Shown here: positions 1-4,901 of the stretch, one piece after another
How positions within the stretch are numbered: the stretch's first letter is position 1
How the letters are laid out: each line of letters starts with the position of its first letter
Assembly: GCA_029861795.1 (NCBI GenBank)
Contig: JAOTYS010000311.1
Span: 1-5,764 of the forward strand
Length of the DNA: 5,764 nt
Direction: 5' to 3'
Source of the DNA: Gammaproteobacteria bacterium
Lineage (GTDB): Bacteria > Pseudomonadota > Gammaproteobacteria > Arenicellales > JAOTYS01
The notes under the pieces: generated by a model
What the model was told of the DNA's origin: nothing
The model's input: only the letters and a program-made list of their open reading frames with translations
Databases searched by the model: none
Made by a program: the position numbers and the translations under genes

Positions 1-243
1 ATGGTAAGTCGTCATTTCTACAACGTCATCGAATTTGAGCCCAGCTTGAGCCAGGTTTCTTTCGAGGAATTGAAATGTATCTCGAAACTGTGTCTCTGGG
101 TCAATCGAAACTGAAAGGTCTGGTTTAGTTCCCGTTACCCCGGAAAAAAATACATAATCGCCGTCATCAATACCCGGTGACAGATGCCAATCGTCGGGAA
201 AATGCTGAAACTCTGGGGTAACGATAACTCTCTTGGGACTCAT
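1..243 (-). CDS. RidA/YjgF/UK114-family protein, N-terminal part (cut by left window edge)
   Basis: The minus strand is open from an ATG at 243-241 to the window edge, giving 81 codons in frame with no stop. The protein begins MSPKRVIVTPEF. It carries the pattern of the Rid family: a SPGI segment (22-25), a hydrophobic strand ending in SGVTG (34-38), then an amphipathic helix QFRDTFQFLERNLAQAG (52-68) followed by DDVVEMTTYH (72-81). Full-length Rid proteins are about 125-135 residues, so some 45-50 residues are missing. The conserved catalytic arginine of deaminating members lies in that missing part, so activity cannot be judged here. A strong Shine-Dalgarno GGAG (minus strand, 253-250) sits 6 nt before the ATG and fixes the start. 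Rid proteins are cytosolic trimers that hydrolyse reactive enamines and imines. It lies 232 bp downstream of the hydroxylase operon on the same strand, and at about 45% GC is clearly more AT-rich than that operon. The family call is fairly sure; the subfamily and substrate are unknown. Confidence 0.82.
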   Translation of the reverse strand, partial: MSPKRVIVTPEFQHFPDDWHLSPGIDDGDYVFFSGVTGTKPDLSVSIDPETQFRDTFQFLERNLAQAGLKFDDVVEMTTYH

Positions 244-273
244 GATTATCTCCGGTTCAATACTATCCTCATA

Positions 274-287
274 CATCGATATCGATG
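274..287. promoter_or_regulatory. 14-bp perfect palindrome upstream of the RidA-like gene, candidate operator
   Basis: CATCGATATCGATG reads identically on both strands. Its near edge lies 30 nt upstream of the RidA-like ATG and about 20 nt upstream of its Shine-Dalgarno, a position typical for a repressor site at or just after a transcription start. A 14-bp perfect palindrome is expected by chance roughly once in 16 kb, so position is the main argument. I do not recognise it as a known regulator's consensus. Confidence 0.35.
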
Positions 288-304
288 GTTCGCTTCTCTC
301 AGAT

Positions 305-345
305 ATGACCGCCTAACTTAAATTATGTTGCCTAAATGCGGTCAT
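305..345. repeat. 8-bp inverted repeat with nested GCCTAA direct repeats
   Basis: ATGACCGC at 305-312 is matched by its exact reverse complement GCGGTCAT at 338-345, with 25 bases between. Overlapping the left arm and inside the loop are two direct copies of GCCTAA, at 311-316 and 330-335, 19 bp apart, which is close to two helical turns. The central part is AT-rich and contains a CATAAT hexamer on the minus strand (327-322). The arrangement looks like binding sites for a dimeric or paired regulator around a promoter of the RidA-like gene. No regulator can be named. Confidence 0.35.
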
Positions 346-422
346 GAATTACGACCTATTTGCGATATAACATTCTTGGCTGTATGTTCATCAAGCACTT
401 AGCTTTCAATATAGTCGCAGGA

Positions 423-442
423 TTGCGGCATAACATGCGCAA
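423..442. other. Small imperfect hairpin after the hydroxylase operon
   Basis: TTGC/GCAA and GCAT/ATGC arms form an 8-bp stem with a single bulged base and a 3-nt loop. It starts 34 nt beyond the stop of the [2Fe-2S] subunit gene. No run of T follows on the minus strand, so it does not qualify as a classic intrinsic terminator. It might stabilise the 3' end of the operon transcript or be chance. Confidence 0.25.
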
Positions 443-475
443 GGAGGCGTTCCCATGCAAAAGCCCCGGTTAATT

Positions 476-988
476 TCACCTCTCTGTTTTGTGCGCGACT
501 GTAAGTTCTTTCGCTGTCTCCAACGCTGCGGTGACAATTTCTGAATAGCCGGTGCAGCGGCACATGTTGCCGCTCAAGGCCTCTCCGATTTGTTCTTTGG
601 TTGGATTGGTGTTGTGCTCGAGAAATTCGCAGAGGCTCATTAAGATACCGGGGGTGCAGAAGCCGCACTGTAGAGCGAAGTTTCGATGGAATGCTTGTTG
701 TAGCGGTGAGAGTTCGCCATCCGGTCCTGCGAGGCCTTCTACGGTTTCAATGGAACGACCTTGTACTTGCACGGCGAGGGTTAAGCATGATCGCACGGCC
801 TTGCCATCGATGCGAACGGTGCAGGCGCCGCATACACCGTGCTCACAACCCACATGGGTGCCGGTCGCGCCGATTTCGTGCCGCAGGAAATCGGACAGCA
901 GCATACGTGGCTCTGCATAACCGGAGACTTCCTCACCATTTAAAGTGAAAGTGATGTGATGGCGTTGATCTTTGCTCAAGCGCGGCAT
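476..988 (-). CDS. Molybdenum hydroxylase small subunit, two [2Fe-2S] clusters (CoxS/XdhA-N type)
   Basis: This 170-residue protein has the two-domain layout of the iron-sulphur subunit of xanthine dehydrogenase-family enzymes. Residues about 10-85 form a plant-ferredoxin-like domain with ligands C48, C53, C56 (CEHGVCGAC) and C68. Residues about 90-160 form the helical [2Fe-2S] domain with C108, C111 (QCGFCTPG) and C143, C145 (MCRCTGY). All eight cysteines are present, and the length is normal for the family. It passes electrons from the molybdenum centre to FAD within the complex. The C-terminal tail is charged, and no signal peptide is visible, so the protein should be cytoplasmic. The ATG at 988-986 lies inside the end of the FAD-subunit gene (13-bp overlap), and an AGGA (1001-998) precedes it by 9 nt. 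It is the last gene of the three-gene operon. The assignment is very secure; the name coxS is avoided because the large subunit is not of CO dehydrogenase type. Confidence 0.96.
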   Translation of the reverse strand: MPRLSKDQRHHITFTLNGEEVSGYAEPRMLLSDFLRHEIGATGTHVGCEHGVCGACTVRIDGKAVRSCLTLAVQVQGRSIETVEGLAGPDGELSPLQQAFHRNFALQCGFCTPGILMSLCEFLEHNTNPTKEQIGEALSGNMCRCTGYSEIVTAALETAKELTVAHKTER

Positions 989-1803
989 GCGATGGCGTCC
1001 TGTAGGGTTTGTTTGCCGAGGCGGCGCACCAATTCGCGGCGATAACGCGCGGTAGCGTGGATGTCATCTGATCCGCCAAGCTCCCAGGCGAATGTATTGA
1101 GGGCGTCGTCTAGGCTGTTACCGTTGGGGTTATCGAGCTCCAATACTTGCGGCCTGTCGGCCACACCACCGATGCCTAACCTTATCTTGTCACCGAGCGT
1201 GACTGCAGCAGCCGCCACGATGGCAAAGTCACCATGACGTCGGGCGAACTCGTCAAAGGCGTAACCGGTGTGTGCTTGGTTTGTTGGATAACGCGCTGCG
1301 ATCATCATCTCGTCTGCGCGCTTGGCCGTGGACAACATGCCTATTTGAAATTCCGATGCGGAAAGCGTGCGTTTACCTTTTATACTGGCCAACACTACTT
1401 CGCCGCCTAACGTCGCCAGACAAAGCGGTAGTTCGGAACTCGGGTCGGCGTGACATAGTGATCCGCACACGGTCCCGCGGTTGCGTGTTTGGAAGTGACC
1501 GACGTGGCTGATTGCGGCTTGGAGTAGGGGGGCTTGCTTGGGGAGTTCCGGCCAGTTGGCGAGCTGAGCTTGGGTGACCGCAGCGCCAACTTCGATCATG
1601 CCGCGTTCGATCTTGATGTAATCGAGCTCGCCGAGCGCGCTGATGTCGATCAGTACCTCAGGTTTGGCCAGGCGCATGTTTAACATCGGCATCAACGATT
1701 GTCCGCCCGCAATCACGCGGGCGTCATCGCCCAATTGCGCTAAGCACTCGAGTGCTTCGTCAATCGAATCGGCCCGCAAGTAATCAAACGCAGCCGGTTT
1801 CAT
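976..1803 (-). CDS. Molybdenum hydroxylase medium subunit, FAD-binding (CoxM type)
   Basis: From ATG at 1803 the protein is 275 residues, beginning MKPAAFDYLR, a typical opening and length for the family (about 270-295). The FAD-binding PCMH-type domain covers roughly residues 1-175, with the two flavin motifs AGGQSL (32-37) and RGTVCGSLCHADP (109-121). The second usually reads TIGGN/S; here a cysteine replaces the first glycine (C113) and another follows at C117. The C-terminal domain (about 175-275) is the CO-dehydrogenase flavoprotein C-terminal fold and contains RLGIGGVADRP (208-218). The subunit takes electrons from the iron-sulphur clusters and passes them to the final acceptor. The open frame continues upstream to a TTG at 1842, but this would sit well inside the large-subunit gene. 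The ATG at 1803 forms a 4-bp ATGA overlap with the large-subunit stop, which argues for translational coupling. The stop overlaps the [2Fe-2S] subunit start by 13 bp. The Shine-Dalgarno is weak (GGGA 8 nt away), as expected for a coupled start. Confidence 0.94.
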   Translation of the reverse strand: MKPAAFDYLRADSIDEALECLAQLGDDARVIAGGQSLMPMLNMRLAKPEVLIDISALGELDYIKIERGMIEVGAAVTQAQLANWPELPKQAPLLQAAISHVGHFQTRNRGTVCGSLCHADPSSELPLCLATLGGEVVLASIKGKRTLSASEFQIGMLSTAKRADEMMIAARYPTNQAHTGYAFDEFARRHGDFAIVAAAAVTLGDKIRLGIGGVADRPQVLELDNPNGNSLDDALNTFAWELGGSDDIHATARYRRELVRRLGKQTLQDAIACRA

Positions 1804-4784
1804 CGCCCGAATCCCAAAGCGGCCAGCAATGCTCGCCACCAACTGCGCTTCACTGGCACTTCTTCGCCCGCTGCCTTGGCGGTCAGCGCCTTGAAGAACT
1901 GTGCCATCAGCGCGCGGGCGGCACCGTCTAGCATGCGCCCGCCCACTGCAGCGACTTTGCCTGCGAGCTGAATTTGGTATTGATAGCCGATTCGCGTGGA
2001 GTCTCCCTCAGGTTTGAGTTTGACCAGACCTTGGCCTGATGATGATCCAAGTGGGCCTACTAATTGACCGTTCAGTGTGAGGGAGTTCGGTTGGTCCAGG
2101 TCGGTAAGTTTTACTGAGGTTTCGAATTCACCACGAACTGGTCCGACACCTAAGGCCAACGTGCCGCGATAATCCTGGGGTGCGATCTCATTGAGTTCCC
2201 GACAACCCGGGATCACCGCCGCCAGGGCCTTAGGATCGATCAGTAACTGCCACACGTCTTCGGGTGAGCCGGACACCAAGTGACTGCCTTCTCCAGTGAG
2301 CGCGTGACCTTTGCCTTTAGCGGGCGCAGCCGCAGCTTTGATGCCACTCGGCGGTGGCGGTTCGGGCCCATAGATCCATTCGGCAACCCGTTTCGGGCTC
2401 AACGGCAATACGATGTCCTCGCGTCCCAGGGCATCGGCCACCGCATTGGCGATGCACACCGGCGTGGTGTATTGGTTGCCTTCGGCGATCCCCTTAGCGC
2501 CTAAGCGCGTGAACGGCGAGGGGTTGGGTGTGGGGTGAATGAGGGTGAGCTCCGGCATCTCCGGTGCGGTGGCCACCAGATAGTCCGCGAAGGTGCCCGA
2601 CAAGAATGTGCCGTCGGGATCGTAAACAAACTCCTCGTACAAGGTGGCGCCGATTGCGGCGGCGAACGATCCGCGAATCTGACCCTCGGCGATACCGGGG
2701 TTGAGAATCGTACCGCAATCATGAGCGGTGACATATTTGTCGACCCGGACTTGTCCGGTGTCACGATCGATTTCAATACCGCAGTAATCGAACCCAAAGC
2801 CGTAAGCAAGTGAGGTGTTGATCTCGTCTTGTGCATTAGTGGGCGTGAGCTCCGGTGCGTTCCAGGAACTGCTTTCGCGAACGTGGGGTTCCATGTCATC
2901 GGGCAGACTGCTCGGTGACCAATGCGCTAGGCCACCCACGCGACGAAAATCCAGCCAGTTTTCCGGGTTGCCTATGGCTTGAATGCGTCCATCCACGAAC
3001 TCCAGTTTTTCCGGCGGCAGGTTCAGCGTCTGACTGGCGATGCGCGCTAGTTTGTCGCGGACCTTGCAGGCTGCGTCGTGGGCCGCGCTGGTGGAGGCGG
3101 GCGCAAATCGGCAGGAGTAATTGCCCGCTGCGATGGACCAACCGTCCTTCTGGGTGTCGGTCTCGAGGTTAACGGTGATGTTGTCGATGTTGAGTCCTAG
3201 CTCATCGGCGACGATTTGAGCCAGCACGGTCTGGTGTCCTTGTCCTTGCGGAACGGAATCGCCGATCACACTGACTGAACCCAGCGCATCTACCATTATC
3301 GTGACCGATGCCACTGCACCGTCTTTGGGACCTGCCTTCTCGCGTTCTTCGCCGGTCTTGAGCGTGGAGATGTAGCCCATATTGGATTGGCTGGGCTCCA
3401 CCGCAGAGGCGTAGCCGATGCCATAGAGTCTGCCTTCGGATCGGGCTTTTGCGCAGCGCTCTTTGAGTTCTTGCAGACCGCCTTGATCGACGGTTTCTTG
3501 TATCGTCTTCTGGTAATTGCCCGAATCGAGCAGTGCCCCTGCGGGTGCTTTGTATGGAAACGCGTCCGGACGCACCAGGTTGCGCTGCATCAGCTCCAGA
3601 GGATCTAGCCCCAATTCCACAGCGATCTTATGCATCATGCGTTCGATGGCGAAATACAGTTGCGGCCCACCAAAGCCGCGCACCGCGCCGGTGGGACATT
3701 TGTTGGTCACCATAATATGGTTAATGACTTCCACATTGCGGATGCCATAGCCATTGGTGGACAGCCCGTGCATGCGATAGATGGGCGCGGGCATGGGTGC
3801 GCGCAGATAGGCGCCGTGGTCATCCCAGTGATGCAGTTTTAGGCCTGTGACAATGCCATTATCATCGAAGGCCGTCTGCACGTTGGTGACCCGGTTTGGT
3901 GCGGAGTTTGCGGCAGAGAGGTGTTCCAGCCGGTCTTCGATCCATTTGATCGGACGCTTGGCCACGCGCGACGCCACACACATCAACACGATGTAGGGGA
4001 ATATGGTGAGTTTGGAGCCGAAGCTGCCACCGGAATTGGGCGGGCTGCGATGGCGTAGCCGACTGCCAGGCACGCCAAGCGCAATCGCCATGACGGTGTG
4101 AACCGAGAACGGGCCTTGGAAGTTTGAGATCACGTCATAGGCGCCGCTGTCAGGAAAGTGCTCGGCGACGATGGCGTAGGTCTCCATCGGCGTGATGGAG
4201 TTGCGCGGATAGCGGACAGTCATTTCTGAGTGTCGCGGCGCTTGTTCGAACGCCTGGTCTATCTCGCCATGGCGAAACACGCGTCTCGAGACCACATTCG
4301 AACCTGCCTTAGGATGAAGCACTGGGGCGTCTTCGGCTGCGGCCTCTACCGGATCCACCACGGCGGGCAACGGTTCGTATTCGACGCGGATATAGTCGAG
4401 TGCGTCTTCAGCCTTGTAGCGATCCTCGGCGCAGACCACTGCGACCGGTTCGCCCACGTAACGCACACGATCCAGGGCAATGCCGCGGTAGTCCAGGTCG
4501 TTTTTGAATCCCACGATAAGCGGCTTCACAAATTGCTTGACATCGTCACCAGTAATCACCGCGCTGACCCCTGGCTGTTTCAGCGCTTCAGCAACATCGA
4601 TGGACACGATGTTGGCGTGGGCGTGAGGGGAGCGCACTATTGCAGCGTGATGGGTCTTTTTGGAGACGGGTAGGTCGTCGATAAACTTGCCTTCACCCTT
4701 GAGCAACGGCGGGTTCTCCAGTCGCAGTACGGACTGGCCTACATATTTCTCGCGCTCATTCACTGCGCCTGGTGCGGTCGACAT
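1800..4784 (-). CDS. Molybdenum hydroxylase large subunit (molybdopterin-binding) fused to a C-terminal CoxG-like SRPBCC domain
   Basis: The chosen ATG at 4784 gives 994 residues, against about 760-810 for usual CoxL-type subunits; the excess is a C-terminal extra domain. Domains in order: hammerhead domain about 29-142; molybdopterin-binding domains about 155-800, with GGSFGSK (252-258), active-site loop GAVRGFGGPQ (366-375, R369), QGQGH (513-517) and KGIAEG (764-769) whose E768 matches the catalytic base of the family; a Pro/Ala/Lys-rich linker (807-826); a CoxG-like domain (about 827-973); and a Trp-rich amphipathic tail (981-994). The loop resembles xanthine dehydrogenase and lacks the AYxCSFR signature and active-site cysteine of true CO dehydrogenase, so hydroxylation of an organic carbon is expected, substrate unknown. 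There is no Tat signal, so the active site should be cytoplasmic. The frame extends upstream to a TTG at 4844, but the ATG has AGGA 4 nt before it (4792-4789) and is preferred. It is the first gene of the operon and overlaps the FAD-subunit gene by 4 bp. No maturation gene (XdhC or CoxD/E/F type) is in view. Confidence 0.95.
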   Translation of the reverse strand: MSTAPGAVNEREKYVGQSVLRLENPPLLKGEGKFIDDLPVSKKTHHAAIVRSPHAHANIVSIDVAEALKQPGVSAVITGDDVKQFVKPLIVGFKNDLDYRGIALDRVRYVGEPVAVVCAEDRYKAEDALDYIRVEYEPLPAVVDPVEAAAEDAPVLHPKAGSNVVSRRVFRHGEIDQAFEQAPRHSEMTVRYPRNSITPMETYAIVAEHFPDSGAYDVISNFQGPFSVHTVMAIALGVPGSRLRHRSPPNSGGSFGSKLTIFPYIVLMCVASRVAKRPIKWIEDRLEHLSAANSAPNRVTNVQTAFDDNGIVTGLKLHHWDDHGAYLRAPMPAPIYRMHGLSTNGYGIRNVEVINHIMVTNKCPTGAVRGFGGPQLYFAIERMMHKIAVELGLDPLELMQRNLVRPDAFPYKAPAGALLDSGNYQKTIQETVDQGGLQELKERCAKARSEGRLYGIGYASAVEPSQSNMGYISTLKTGEEREKAGPKDGAVASVTIMVDALGSVSVIGDSVPQGQGHQTVLAQIVADELGLNIDNITVNLETDTQKDGWSIAAGNYSCRFAPASTSAAHDAACKVRDKLARIASQTLNLPPEKLEFVDGRIQAIGNPENWLDFRRVGGLAHWSPSSLPDDMEPHVRESSSWNAPELTPTNAQDEINTSLAYGFGFDYCGIEIDRDTGQVRVDKYVTAHDCGTILNPGIAEGQIRGSFAAAIGATLYEEFVYDPDGTFLSGTFADYLVATAPEMPELTLIHPTPNPSPFTRLGAKGIAEGNQYTTPVCIANAVADALGREDIVLPLSPKRVAEWIYGPEPPPPSGIKAAAAPAKGKGHALTGEGSHLVSGSPEDVWQLLIDPKALAAVIPGCRELNEIAPQDYRGTLALGVGPVRGEFETSVKLTDLDQPNSLTLNGQLVGPLGSSSGQGLVKLKPEGDSTRIGYQYQIQLAGKVAAVGGRMLDGAARALMAQFFKALTAKAAGEEVPVKRSWWRALLAALGFGR
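1803..2306 (-). other. CoxG-like SRPBCC domain and membrane-docking tail, fused in frame to the large subunit
   Basis: Beginning HALTGEGSHLV, this segment has the pattern of CO dehydrogenase subunit G: SPEDVWQLLIDP (helix after the first strand), IPGCREL, YRGTLALGVGPVRGEF, then strands with LNGQLVGPLGSSSGQG, and a long final helix AARALMAQFFKAL. The last 14 residues, starting SWWRALLAAL and following Lys-Arg, form a short amphipathic or hydrophobic segment like the membrane anchor of CoxG proteins. Stand-alone CoxG recruits CO dehydrogenase to the membrane and has been linked to quinone handling. Here it is joined by a flexible Pro/Ala/Lys-rich linker (2307-2366), with no stop or frameshift between. 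The domain assignment is confident; the role in this enzyme is inferred. Confidence 0.88.
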
Positions 4785-4901
4785 GGATTCCTGACTCGAT
4801 GTAGAGGTGTTCTTGTTATGGCTTAGTAGCTGTGTGATCGGCAACCGACCCGGTATTATACGTGCTCAAACAAATTCATTAATCTCAAAACCAAACTTGA
4901 T
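4785..4901. promoter_or_regulatory. Divergent promoter region between the hydroxylase operon and the HyuA-like gene
   Basis: These 117 bases separate two divergent start codons and must hold promoters for both directions. On the minus strand a perfect TATAAT lies at 4860-4855, which would give a leader of about 60-65 nt before the large-subunit ATG; the hexamer 17 bp upstream (ATTAAT) is a poor -35. On the plus strand the same bases read TATTATA (4854-4860), a possible -10 for the HyuA-like gene about 40 nt before its ATG, again without a clear -35. Poor -35 elements suggest activator dependence. Two CTCAAA copies (4865-4870 and 4884-4889), 19 bp apart, lie upstream of the operon -10. Confidence 0.5.
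4836..4850. promoter_or_regulatory. Imperfect palindrome beside the divergent -10 element, candidate operator
   Basis: GATCGG, CAA, CCGACC forms two 6-base arms with five of six positions complementary. It ends 4 bp from the TATAAT that faces the hydroxylase operon and would cover that promoter's transcription start. This is a plausible site for a repressor controlling both directions, but a short imperfect palindrome can arise by chance. No regulator gene is visible in the window. Confidence 0.3.

Larger units (their letters stand above)
244..475. other. AT-rich intergenic region between the [2Fe-2S] subunit gene and the RidA-like gene
   Basis: I see no gene in these 232 bases, and the region is about 40% GC by hand count. 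It contains a 20-nt hairpin just after the hydroxylase operon (423-442), an 8-bp inverted repeat enclosing two copies of GCCTAA (305-345) and a 14-bp perfect palindrome (274-287). The length and this structure suggest the RidA-like gene has its own regulated promoter and is not simply read through from the operon. Weak minus-strand promoter candidates exist: TTGATG (394-389), 18 bp, TTATAT (370-365), and a CATAAT hexamer (327-322) lacking a good -35. Neither is convincing. Confidence 0.6.

Noticed and set aside
423..475. Intrinsic terminator after the hydroxylase operon
   Set aside because: A hairpin exists at 423-442 but no T run follows it on the minus strand, so it is recorded only as a hairpin.
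399..668. 89-codon minus-strand open frame running past the end of the iron-sulphur subunit gene
   Set aside because: It overlaps the 3' end of that gene in another frame, has no family resemblance, and is not a frameshifted continuation of it.
552..948. Two overlapping plus-strand open frames of 115-122 codons
   Set aside because: Both are antisense to the iron-sulphur subunit, whose eight cysteine ligands confirm the true frame; the products look like arginine/cysteine-rich shadow translations.
1804..1842. Upstream TTG start for the FAD subunit
   Set aside because: It lies inside the large-subunit gene, adds 13 residues absent from typical medium subunits, and loses the ATGA overlap with an ATG that begins the canonical MKPAxFxY opening.
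4230..4673. 147-codon plus-strand open frame
   Set aside because: It is antisense to the well-supported large-subunit gene. The product has no recognisable domain, and its length is explained by codon structure of the real gene.
4785..4844. Upstream TTG start that would add 20 residues to the large subunit
   Set aside because: The extra residues (Ser/Thr/Asn-rich) show no family similarity, and the ATG at 4784 has an AGGA just before it. The TTG start would also bring the coding region close to the TATAAT.
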